A stretch of 64,000 bases of DNA from Rapana venosa (lineage: Eukaryota > Mollusca > Gastropoda > Neogastropoda > Muricidae), in assembly GCA_028751875.1 (NCBI GenBank), contig CM054157.1, positions 53,872,229-53,936,228 of the forward strand, written 5' to 3'. The notes under the pieces were generated by a model. The model did not search any database. It had not been told where the DNA came from and was given only the letters and a program-made list of their open reading frames with translations. Made by a program: the position numbers and the translations under genes. This document shows, one piece after another, positions 32,917-44,100 of this stretch (positions are counted from its first letter, which is position 1; every line of letters starts with the position of its first letter).

Positions 32917-33132
32917 AGTCATTTCTCCCCCTCTTTAAGCTGCTCTCAGATCGCTATTTATCTCCATCCCATCCCTACTGGTTGATTTATAGAAAATCAA
33001 AAATAAAAATTACTGGAACTGAGACCACACGTGGACTTTGTAAAAGGATAGGTGGTAAAGGGAAGGGGTTGTGAAGGGGTGGCTAAATTTATTAGTACTC
33101 TTGACTGCAGTGATGTTGGATTTGCATACTGT
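32917..33132. repeat. Interspersed repeat pair, copy 2
   Basis: Related to 27345-27512, with extra inserted bases (an AT-rich block near 33000 and a second aggggtt segment). Same orientation. Confidence 0.6.
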
Positions 33133-34380
33133 GACCAGTCCTACTCTTCAACAAAGATGGTTTATAACAGTGCAATTGTTCTCAGCATATTGAACAGGAG
33201 CTTGGGTTCTTTGATGTCAATTTGAAGGACTGTCGAGGAGTGAGTCAGCCCCAGTGGTTGGCTGTAAGGGTTAAAATTCCCACATTTTAATGAGGACCTT
33301 AGAACATGTTTGCACAAGGATGGATTGCCAGATTACGAGTTCAGCGCTTCTGACCACAAGGCATTCCAATCTCCCAATATCTACAGAGGCCCAATCTAGT
33401 TAATTGATTTTGGCAAATTAACTAATTCCTCAGGCCCATTTTTTATGACAATAATGATTTTTGTTTGTTCTCAATTATTTCTATCTTCTTATTTTACATC
33501 TAGAGTGCACTTCTCATGAATCGAGATGTGTTTATCCTTGAAAAACATTCCTTGTCCATTCTTTTGCTATGTTTGCCACAGTTTCTCTATGGGGAGTATT
33601 CTGCTGCGGTGGGCTTTTGATCTTTCACTCTACACAGTGTCGCCCTTTATTTATTACACCTACTTGATAGGTGTATGGGAGGGCAGTTTCGTGACCGTTT
33701 TCTCATATATTCAGGTTTCGGCTTGTTGAGTGAACTATGGAACTTTGTGGAGTAAAACAGATTTACAGGTAGTTAGTTCACTTTCTATGAATTAGAGTTT
33801 TTGTCAGTTTTTCATCACATAGGATTATATGTCTTTCTTTTTGTTCCACCTTGATCTTACTTGCTGTTTAGACGAAGGAAAGGAAAAATACTAGCAGTCA
33901 TGGTCCATTTTTTACGCAGAAATACTTGATTTATATTTCTTTTCTTTAAAATTTTGTTACCGACTTTAATAAATTCAGTTGTTTCAATACTCAGGGTCTG
34001 GAAGATGTCATTTATTTTGTTTGCATTGTGTGCAGGGGGTTGGTTTGGTTTTTTTTCAGCATACTATTTTTTGTACCTTTATTCTTAAGGATTAAAGGAA
34101 AGTCCTTTGATGAAGTTTGATAGGTGAGGTAGAATTGTTTGTTTCAGTAAGAGGTGACGGTTGCGGTTGATATGTTCTTCTTGTAAGAGGTAATGTGGCA
34201 TAACTAACTGAAACAGCAGTTAACTTGTTCAGATAATATTGAAGAAAAAAAAATCAAGCATTTAACGAGGTATGGTCTATGAATTCAAGACTTTTAATGG
34301 ACGACATGGATGACTCTTCAGTCATTACATGATTTTTCTTGTTTGGTATGATTTAATTAACACGTGCCTGTGTGTTTCAG
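33133..34380. other. Intron, no gene seen
   Basis: AT-rich, with no repeat or exon that I can support. It ends at the acceptor region of the next exon. Confidence 0.45.
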
Positions 34381-34390
34381 AGTATAGCAG

Positions 34391-34575
34391 AGATGGAGGA
34401 GTGCGTGCACTCCATTCTCTACAACTATGCAATGCTCTGTACTCACTATGGTCAAGCCCAAAATAAGATGGCCGTCGTAAATGACACCCCATGGGAACTT
34501 AACACTTGTGTTTTTCTCTGGAAAGAGGTGGTGCTACAGGTGAAGGAGGAGGAAAAGATTGTAGTAAATGCTTAG
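34391..34575 (+). CDS. NUDT5: NUDT5-like ADP-sugar pyrophosphatase, terminal exon (tentative)
   Basis: A frame open to TAG at 34573-34575 contains MEECVHSILYNYAMLCTHYG. This parallels the NUDT5 C-terminal helix pattern 'AEE..tVDarVYsYA.alk'. The acceptor after tatagcag (start 34391) keeps phase with exon b. The acceptor after gtttcag (34380) gives a better family fit (SIAEMEEC) but breaks the phase by one base. The frame then runs on for about 40 residues (WELNTCVFLWKEV...) beyond the family's usual end, so a further donor may have been missed. Confidence 0.45.
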
Positions 34576-35680
34576 CTTTGCGTTTTTATTTAAAAGCTTT
34601 AAAAGCAGTATTTTTTTTTTTTTTTTATGTAGGAATTTTTATAGACATGTAGGAAACAAAAAAACCACCCTAACCTAGCTTATAGCTGCCAACTATTCTT
34701 TTCTCTCTTGAAATTTTTAGCCACGGATCATTATTTTTCACAACACCCCCCCTCCCCAGTTTAAATGGAGTAATGTTAGTAGTATACACCAAATTGCTAC
34801 ATGCGAATTTCCTAAGCCAATATCCATGATGTGGAAGAAAAGAAACAGTTTAAGTGCAATTATTGTATTTGCTGTGTACCTATTTAGAGCTTTGTCTGAA
34901 TACAATAAGACAAAAGTTATGCCTTTTCTCCATACCATTGTGATTTATAAAAAATTGTTCATATCATTAGGGCGAAAAAAAAAGCTTTACTGGACATAAA
35001 AGTCCACATGTGCTTCGTCAAAATGAAGACATGTTTGCATGTGAGCAAGATGGGCAGATTTGTGTCTGATGTTGGATGTCTCCTCGTAGGATGGTAGGGA
35101 GAGTTGGCAGGCCAGGCTTTAGCTGTCGGAATATATATACCCTTCTGTGTCTGACGTAAGAAGTTCAATAACAACAAAGTAATCAGACTCTGTGACGTAT
35201 TCTAAATCCCTTGTGTAATGTAAAGCAGATCTTTAGGAGCCTGGATTTACTGAAGCTTAGCAACAATAATAAAGCAAGTGTCTTTGCTGAGCCTAGGTTG
35301 ATTTACAGTTTGAACCTGCACGGCGAGTATGTAGGGATCAGATGTGAGAAAATTGAAAATGTAGCCAACTAGAACAGTCTACATAGTCCGGCCCAGATAT
35401 GACACTTTGTTTGGACTTCACTTGCTTTTTAAAACAAAAGAAAAAGCAAACAGAGATCATTGAAGCTTGTAGCTCTAATGCTTGGTTTAAATGATTTAAT
35501 CTACAGTTTTTGTATTCATGAAAACGGACGTCCTTTGATTATAATTATACTTGTTTCTCCCTCATTTTAGGGTGCTGTTGGCTATTCCTTCTGATAATAT
35601 CTGTCAGGAGATGAAAAGGTCGGTACCTAACCATTAAATAAAAAATGCAAAACAAGACTTCAGGGCACAGCCCCTAGATC
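34576..35680. other. Probable 3' UTR/intergenic, no gene seen
   Basis: Downstream of the NUDT5-like stop. aataaa-like signals occur (for example aacaataataaagc near 35260), but none can be tied to the gene. A short splice-flanked stretch at 35571-35619 was considered and not accepted. Confidence 0.4.
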
Positions 35681-35687
35681 CCCCCCC

Positions 35688-35757
<70 letters not shown>
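35681..35757. repeat. Poly-C tract of about 75 bases
   Basis: Nearly uninterrupted C. G-quadruplex or i-motif formation is possible, and the length is likely unreliable in the assembly. Confidence 0.9.
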
Positions 35758-35759
<2 letters not shown>

Positions 35760-37125
35760 ATTTTATTTTGGGGGATTATAAAAGGTTAGGCAGTATGAGA
35801 TTTTTTTCTAAATTCTTATTCTCAGAGGCCTATAATAATACAATCATTCCTTCTTGCTAACATAATGCTGTGATTTTTTAAAGAATAGAAGAAGAGTTTT
35901 AGAATTCTTCAGTAAATTTCGGTTGCAGATCTGACTCTGCCGTTTTCTGTTTAAATATGTAATATAGCTCAGGACCAGTCAGGACCAGGTAGTGCATAAA
36001 CCGCAAGCACACTTTTTTCAACATTGTTGATAGGTCATGTAAAAATTCTGGGAACAAATATTTAATTGTTAGGCATTTTCTAGATGCGCAGTTACAGTTC
36101 AGTGCAGTATACCATATGTGACCCGTTTTTACAAAAAGGAGTCTTAAGGTATTAAGATGGATAGATTTAGGAGTTATTATAATTTATGAATTTACAGAGC
36201 CTGGACATTCCGTTCTTTTGAGATATGATTCAAGTGTTCTCTGTAAAAAATTGACAAAGTTATTGGTGTTTTGTGATTGAAAAGTGTGCTATTAAGAATA
36301 CACTTGTTTTGAGGAAAAACGCGTTTTTTTTTTAAAGTTTTTCCAGATCCTGTGTCAAACTATCTACCGTTAGCTACGGGGATTTTTTTTTTTAACCAAA
36401 AATCTTTACCAAATTTTTGCTTGGTGTTTAAAAAAATACTATTTTCACATATATGACAAAATATAAAGGAAATATTGATGTTATTGTTGTGTGTGATATT
36501 TATGTTTTTTCTTCTCCCCATCACCCTCTCATAATAGATAGCACGAAGGGGAAGAAACTTGGACAAAAGGTTAATGTGGTTACTTGTTAGTTTCTTGTCA
36601 GCATACTTTTCAATAAAAATCATCAGTCAGTTAAGATTCAGCATTCAATGGAATTATGTACCTGTTTTACAGATGAATTTAAAATATTATTTATTAGGTT
36701 AACAGAAATAATATTCTTCATAAAGTCACCTACACTTAATGTAGAAATGTCGGCAAGCAGTCAGTCAGTATAATCCGATCAGATTGATTAAGAACACTTG
36801 CTTGAGTACATACACTTCACTTGTCCAAGGTTTTTTTTTTTTCTCATAACTTGTAACCAGCTGTTGTTGAACTTAAAAAAGATTACTGAGCCCAGGGAAA
36901 AAAATAAAAGACCACACTCATGCACACACAACAAAATTGATTGCAACTTTCTGTACATGTTCAGAAGAAATGTAAATGTTTACAAGTGCCCCCCTCACAG
37001 TCATTCATATCCACGAATCCTGTGGCCAGGGTCGGGGCAAGGCCAAAACCTATGTCTTGGACATCGTCACGGACATACTGGCGGGATGTTTTGGTAAAGG
37101 TTACTGTTTGCGGGGCAACTATGAC

Positions 37126-38548
37126 TCAGGAGAGGAGGTTGCATCTTATTCTCTTTAGGCATCTGCTGGCTAGTGCCTCATCTGCTGCCGGGTTAATATT
37201 TTTGCCGAGCTGGAAATTGACCGCTGCTCGGTCTTCAGATTAGGGTTGTTTTTTTATAAAATAACTACCCTGGAGTGGACTGGCTGTAAATCTAAAAATG
37301 TCCTATAGGTTTGATTTTTTTTTTTTTTTTGTAACTGTTTTTTGTAGGCTTGGGTTAAGATACTCTTGCCAGTTGTGAGGTTAGTGTAGGCACAGTCACT
37401 GTTCCATCCTCCGGCCAATCAATGTGTGGGTATGTCTAACCCTGGATTGTGATCAGGGGTGTCAGCTCAACTTGCGGAACTGATGGGTCATCCAGGACAG
37501 GAGACGTCATCCTGACGTTTAAAGCACGCTTCAGGTAAGACCAAAGCACCCATTCTGGAGAAAACTTGGTTTTGTGGCCTGGAGGCTTGAAGTGAAGTTG
37601 TAATATCAGTCTGTGCGTCCTCTTCTGGATTGCCAAGGCATTTTTACCATAAGATGATTTGTTCTACTTATTTTGGCATCTTCTGCGCAGTTTGTCACAG
37701 TGCAAGGGGCAAGTCGCTTTTCTCTAGGCCATAATTTTCAAAAAATGGTGAGGGTAGCTGATGATGCATTACTCCCTTTACTACAGTTCCCCGCCTCGTC
37801 AACTAAGTAGTTAAACCTGTTGCGGGAGGCCCTCACAGCAGACACCATAAAATGCCACTTTTCCCGGGGAGGAGGAAGTAGATCGGTTGGTTGCGCACCC
37901 ATGCTTGGATAATGCACTTGCTGCGCAAAATCAAATGAATAATCCCATAACAAATATTTGAATTTGCAGGATCTGTTGCAGCCCCCCGCAGTCCTTGTTC
38001 CCTAACACGGGCTTTCGCACCCGCTGTCTTTTTGCCGATACAACTGGGCTCGGGCATCAAACCTGGCTCAGATGCTGTCGCTGCTCCTGGAGAAGCTCCC
38101 ACTTTTCATCGTCAGTGAGAAACACTCCCCTGACTATGCGGGTGTTATTTCGTGGCACTTCCAACACAGATCTTGTCATGGGTTTTGGGGCCACAACAAT
38201 ATATGGGAAATATAATTCCGGGCCACAGGTGGCGGAAGGGGGGAAAGCACAAACAATGCGTACCCATTTCTGAGCAGCATGGTCAGCATAGAGCCGGTAG
38301 ATTGCCACTCTTGGCACAGCTGACGGCAAGAGAGCGGAATGTTATCACGCTTTGAATCCAGGAACACGGCCAGGAAGGTTTAAAGCATGGTCTTCTGCAT
38401 AATTACAAATAAACTTCTTTACTGCATCAATGTCTCCAATGCCAGGCTCCGGGTGTTGTTTCTTCTTCCTCCACTCTGTTTATTGGTTGGCACTAGCCCT
38501 CTGTCTGGTAGTGCTTGCTCAGGTTGTAAGGTAGATTTTGGACTAATG
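37126..38548 (-). pseudogene. Transposase-like gene of copy B, exon 3
   Basis: The acceptor (gtttcag, reverse strand) precedes the equivalent of ISQNLLTRLSKHY at 38548. Downstream come a degraded DLCW-type segment near 38170 and YSFDFAQQVHYPSMGAQP near 37900-37940. FNYLVDEAGNCSKGSNAS follows, then GHKTKFSPEW (about 37560-37590) and a LKRALNVR segment. The GxNKN region and several joins need frameshifts. Compared with copy A, it retains the third motif region cleanly while A retains the first. The 3' limit is approximate. Confidence 0.7.
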
Positions 38549-39126
38549 CTGAAACAAAAAAAGTACACAATTTCAAGAAGAATTCACAACACACCCCCTA
38601 CTCATCACCTATTTCAAGCAAAACTCTCATTAAAGTGATAAAGAAATCAAAACTGAACACAATACTAGTCCTTCAGTTACATTTTTCAACCTGTAAATTA
38701 CACCCAACACCTAAAAAACACACACAAATAATTTGGATTTATAAAAAAAAAAATCCTCATATATTTTTGTTTTTAACAAGTACCACCATTGTCTTCTGAA
38801 TACTTTTATATGTCAATTCTCTTGATTTTTGTGTGAGCACAGGATGAAAAAAAAAGTTGTGTAAACTTTATCTTTTACCCTCAATAAAGATCATCTTGAC
38901 ATTTACTTCACACACACACCCCTCACACACACCTTGTTGTTGTTTTGTGTGTGTGTTTGTGTGTGGTGGTGTGGAGGGTTTTGGGGTGGAGAGGGAAGAG
39001 AGAGAGGAAAAGCAAGAGGCTAACTACATTGCTACTACACTGAATGCATAAATTATTACTGATACAATAAATAAATACACTGCCAAGAGGGATTTAATTT
39101 AACATGAAATGAAATAGCTGGCTTAC

Positions 39127-39294
39127 CCCAAACAGAAAACAAAAAAGCATCTTTGCAAACAGGGCGGGGCAGCAAATTGTAGGTGGACCTCACTCGCTGC
39201 CTGTCATGCTGCACTTTCCATTTGGAACACTCAGTTTTTGGCCCCTTCCTCATGCAGGAACTGAGAACCCCAAGGATGAACATTTCTTTTGCAC
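39127..39294 (-). pseudogene. Transposase-like gene of copy B, exon 2
   Basis: Nearly identical in sequence to 14895-15060 (AKEMFILGVLSSCMRKGP...). There is one extra G at the donor (TTTGGG|gtaagc) that would shift the phase into exon 3. The acceptor is attttgcag on the reverse strand. Confidence 0.75.
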
Positions 39295-40066
39295 CTGCAA
39301 AATAATTCAATGATTTATTGCTAATTATAAGTTCTAACCATGAATACCACACACTCAGATAGATACATACATATACTCTAATTAATTGGTACAGACAGAT
39401 ACTGTTCACTTCTAATTCTATAATCAAACATTGTCAATTTCACCCCAAATTTTCATTTCCTTGTAATATTTTGTAAAGAGAAAATCTGCAATGAAAATGA
39501 AACACAATTTACCCAGAATTTTCAATTATCACCACAACTTACCAAATGAAAATAAAGCATAACCCTTAATTCTAACAAATTTACCCATTGATTCACAATT
39601 GCTTGTTTTATCTCTTTTTTTAGTAAACATCTGACAGGCTTGTAAAACTTGTAAATCACAAAAGTTGTAAGATGTTGTAGTTTGAAGCACAGACAAAAAG
39701 TTTACAAAAAGTTGAACTACTTCTTTAATGAGTAGGCCTCATTTTAATTCAGAATTTTGATCTGTCACACTCTGCCTTAAATGAATTGAACAATTGAACT
39801 TGTCTAGTATACACTATAACTGTGAACTAAAAGAAACTCAATAGTAAAGAGATAATAATAATAATAATAAAAATTTTAAAACATTTAATAATATAACAAT
39901 TAAACGCCCCAAACTGTTTTAATAGTAGCAGCAGTAGAAAAAGCCCACTTTCCTTAACTTACTTTTAAATCAAAACAAAGAGGAAGTATTCTGAAAAGCA
40001 TGGTTATTCTAACACACACATACAAACACAAAAAAATTAATGTGACAAATACACACACACACAAAC

Positions 40067-40586
40067 CTTTCTCCATATCGTGCATTGATAGCTGAAATGC
40101 TGTTATTTCTTCTGGTGTAAACTGTGTAATACACCCCCTCCTTGGGTCGTCTGCACAGGCTGGGTCTGCTACTTTGATCTGAACACAACCATGTCCGTTA
40201 GCTTTACAAGAGCGTGCCTGTGCTCGTTGCAGCATGGCTGGCTCGTACCCATTTGTCCAATCCATGTCACAATCTGCACCTTACAGGAAACTTCTTGCAC
40301 TTGTAATGGGACAAGTGGTCCTTGGTGCCTAATCTCATCTTGCGTATGGATGGTCGACATCGAGCTACTGCTTGCAGTTGTCGAGTAGAGAAGTTTTCGT
40401 TTGCTAGTCGTCATCGCATCGCTGTCTTTTCGTCTTATAGTTCAGAAGCAGCATATAGTATTCGGTGATTAAGTCTGCACTTAATAAATGGCCTGATCAG
40501 CTGCTCAAGGCTCTCTAGAAAGGGAAGATTGCCGCATTGAGCAAAAAAGTCATGTCAATTGCTAGTCGACAGTCATTCTTAGCCAT
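40067..40586 (-). pseudogene. Transposase-like gene of copy B, exon 1
   Basis: ATG at 40586-40584 (reverse strand) opens MAKND..., then stops and frameshifts occur. Segments equivalent to LITEYF (near 40460), PAMLQRAQARSCKANGHGC and RRGCITQFTPEEI, and the HDMEKG end are recognisable. The donor GAAAG|gtttgt is conserved with copy A. Confidence 0.7.
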
Positions 40587-41186
40587 CTTTGCCCTGTACC
40601 GTAAGCTGAGTAAAAGAGAAATACTTGCCGGGTTCCTCCCACCTGTTTAACTCAATCACAGGCCGTTTCGCCCATTGGTTACTAGCAGTACGTATGTGTT
40701 CAGGACGCAATCATTGCGTGGAAGCATGTGTACCACCAACTTTGTTTAGCCTTTAAAATTCGAAAAAAAAGTGCTCATCTCCTCATTGGTTTATCTTCCA
40801 CACAGACAGTGCATGCAAACGAAATATACGTACACACTTTCAACAAATGGTTCTGACATAGCGGGCCTCTCATTAGCCACAACACCACACACACCCAATC
40901 ACTGGATAGAGAAATGCTGGATAGAGCTGATCACGTCATTTTGGCTTGATGATTAAACTTTGAAACTGCTGTAGGCGTAAGTCGATTAAAACACCTTAAA
41001 AACACAATTTTCTGGCTTGAATCTAACTCAATTCAACTGCTGCCACAGATGGTATATTTATATTGGTTTTAAAGATTCTTTTTTTGGATGAAATGTCAAA
41101 TTGACAGAAGTGACCCTCCTTTCTTAATGGGTCTCTCCTTTCTGATGTTTGCGAGTTATTAACATTTCGTAAAAAGGGTACCATAT

Positions 41187-44100
41187 ACGTAGTTACACAT
41201 TTTGATTGAGATCACAATGGATTTGGATTCGTTTACGCATTTTATACAAAAAGACTATGGTAGATGGATACAATTGCTCGTCTTAGCTTTTACAGTAGTT
41301 GGCATTTCTAATGACTTTGGCAGCAAGTAGAAATAAAACTTGATCACTTAGTACAAAATGAGAGAGTGATTAATAAGTATTTTAGGAGTTGTCAGTTTTG
41401 ATGAGGGGGTGCTTAGTCAACCACTTCAGTAATATCAAACATGTTCTCATAAATTTGCTAGTAATCAAAAACGATGCATAGAGACTTATATGTATAATTA
41501 CTTATTCTGAATGAAATAGTAGTCTATTACTAAAGCCGGGGTTTCGGGGCGACAGTATTAGGATTCGGCATAGCTGCCTAAGTTCTCTTAACAAAAGGAT
41601 GCTGTGGTGCACAAGTGTAATGACAATTAATAAAATAGGAGTGATATCTCACAAACTTTTTTTATCTTCATAAGAGTCTATGTCCAGCATGGGATCTGTT
41701 GCCCTGTATTTGTGACTGTTCCTGGCTTCAGCTTCTCAGGAGCATACAGCATATACTCAGTTTCTTCCAAAGGGTTATTCATGTCGGTTGCGGTAGAAAG
41801 GTGTTGTTTGGATGCTGCTGCTGTAATTTGTTCTTGCCTTGATGGAGGTTCCACTGAGTTTTTTAACCCTGTGTTTAGTTTATTCAACAGTTATTGCCTC
41901 TCAAACTGTCAGGCAGTTTCTTTACCCTTCTCTGTATTTCGTGTAGTGACTGGGATCATGATTTCTTGGTTTATCCTTAAGGCTACTGAATATGCAACCA
42001 GTCTTTCTGCATAACAGTTTTTGTTTTAAAACTTATGCAACCAGTGATGCAGCTCGTTGTGGTTGACTTGGTGTATTACTTTTTTATTGCTACTCATGTT
42101 TCAGTAAAGCTGATTTTACAATGCTCTTTAAACTTCTTTACATCAGCGCATTTTCTGAATGAGTCTGGCGATATTTTAGTTGGCGGCCTCCCTGACTATA
42201 GATTTCCCTTTGCAAAGAATGCAGTTGCGGTGGCACTCTTACAGTTAAGGGATGCTGCCATTTTATACCTTAGAGCCTACATACCACCACAGTAAGCGCA
42301 ATATTACTCATTTACTTCTGATTGTGTATGGGGTTAAGTATAAAATGGTATATTTTGTGGATGAAGTAACTTGGCTTATGTTACTGATGAGGTTTGGTTA
42401 TTAATGACGCTTGGTGCAGGTAAATCAGATCTGCCATATTAGCTTGTTTAGACAGCCACTTCTGTTGCTACTTCAGAGATTTTTACTTGTTGCAATGCTC
42501 AGATATATTAATAGCCGTCTTGTCTTACCAGTACCTTTTGGTGCTGTAGTAGATCTTAGAGCGACACCACGTTTGGTGTTTGGCATAATTGTTCTAATAT
42601 ATAAATAAATCATTGCGCTGTTGGTTTAACCAACCTTCTTGTGCTCTAAGAAAATTATACTTATTTCGTCACTGTCCCACAAAAAGCAATCCTCGCGTAG
42701 TCTTCTCGGGCGTTCAGTGGGTTTGATAATAATTCACCGAAGCTGTGGTCTTAGTAATTAGGAGTATTTGTTTGCCTAGTCAAATGTAGTACTTCTTTTA
42801 TATCTTCCGTGTCAACATCAGAAAATGTTTTCTTTGTCAGCATGTCTTTGTTCACGAAGTTTTTATGTAATCAATAGTCCTAAATGAGCACATACTTTGT
42901 TTTGGAATTTTGCTCCTGTGCATTGTTCGTATTGTTCTATTGCTTTATCATGTTATTTTTCTTCGTTGCTATGAAGTATAGCAAAAAAGTGTTGCTGCCT
43001 GTAAAGAAGTGATTAACTACTAGCACACATACACTCATACTAAGAAGCATTTTTTATTGTGAATTAACTATTTTTGAGAATGATTCCCTGCTTAACCAAC
43101 GAAGTTTTTTATCAGGGCAAATGAAGTTGGTTAAACTGCAACTAGCTCTAGCCTTAAGCCTCCAAAGTCTAGTTTTACAATCGTCAGCCTACTTTGGTTA
43201 GAAGATCTCTTCTTCTAACATAGTATAGCACATTAGGATCTATGCTAATAACGGCCCAGCTGTCGTAGACCAAATTATAAAAAAAAAAAACTGACTGCCC
43301 GTCTTTTCTTGCTATCATATTTCTACTATAATGTATAAAATTATTTATTTTATATCTATTATATAATTATTGATTATAAATCGTTTGTCATGCTGTTTGG
43401 TTGCAATGTTTGTTGGTTCGTGTTGTCGGGTTTGGTTTATGTAATTCTGTCGCTTCATGTTTGCTGGTTTCTTGTTTGCTCCTATACTTGTAGGTCTGTT
43501 ATAACAATTCTCATAGCTGTATTACATTATGAATTATGTAAGACTGAATGTTTGTTTTTGTTTAGTAGGTGTGTGTTTTCTTTCTTGTGTTCTAAGATAG
43601 ACATCTGTTTTTTATAATCGTTCTTCCAGATTAAGATCTTGTTCGAGACTTTTGCCTTGTTAGCTAGTTGTTTTTTTCCTGTCGTATTCCATTTTGCTAA
43701 CCCTGTCCTATGCAGCTTCAGCATCTCCAGGTATTTTGGTGAAATTGTCACTCGTGATAGGGAGCGGTTTGTCTTGGTCTTTTTGATTTCCTGGCTTCTG
43801 CTTGGTTCAATACTGTGTTCTAGTTCTTCCATCTTTCTCTACTATTGCTTCAAATTTTTATATGTTTTAATGTTATCCCTACTCAGCAGTTTAGTGAGGC
43901 TTTAACCGGAGCAAAACTGGGTTAAAATACATATCACAGCCAAGTGTTCCAGCGTTCTAAGATAAAATAGGATCTTTTCGACTTTTCAGTGACAGTCATA
44001 TGCGTAAGTCAGCTTCATGAGTTACATTAAATTACCATACTTTGTTGCTTTAGATATAGACAATAACAGTATGCCTCTAGGCTTTTTCTCATTTTTGCTC

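Larger units (their letters stand above)
36118..41182 (-). mobile_element. TIR DNA transposon, copy B (inverted relative to A)
   Basis: The left end reads GTGACCCGTTTTTACAAAAA. The right end, reverse-complemented, reads GGTACCCTTTTTACGAAAT. The flanks are ATAT at 36114-36117 and ATAT at 41183-41186, a 4-bp target duplication. The right end carries AC in place of CA in the terminal heptamer. At 5065 bp, this is the uninterrupted reference copy. Its gene runs on the - strand with the same exon order as copy A. It is broken by frameshifts in exons 1 and 3 and has an extra base at the exon 2 donor. Confidence 0.82.

Noticed and set aside
35571..35619. Short exon flanked by ctcattttag and AAAAG|gtcggt
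   Set aside because: The frame (VLLAIPSDNICQEMK) matches nothing known and follows the NUDT5-like stop; chance splice-like sites are frequent.
37010..37100. Splice-flanked frame reading ESCGQGRGKAKTYVLDIV, first considered as the missing Walker A exon of the helicase
   Set aside because: It lies inside transposon B. The same segment is recognisable near 16990-17050 in copy A, so it belongs to the transposon's 3' part. It also lacks the GTGKT residues.
41678..41887. 69-codon frame on the - strand with EETEYMLYAPEKLKPGT
   Set aside because: It looks protein-like, but no domain, splice partner or start context supports it.
43527..43832. 101-codon Lys/Asn-rich frame on the - strand starting MEELEHSIEPSRSQEIKK
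   Set aside because: No family match, no neighbours of the same gene, AT-rich composition; likely chance.
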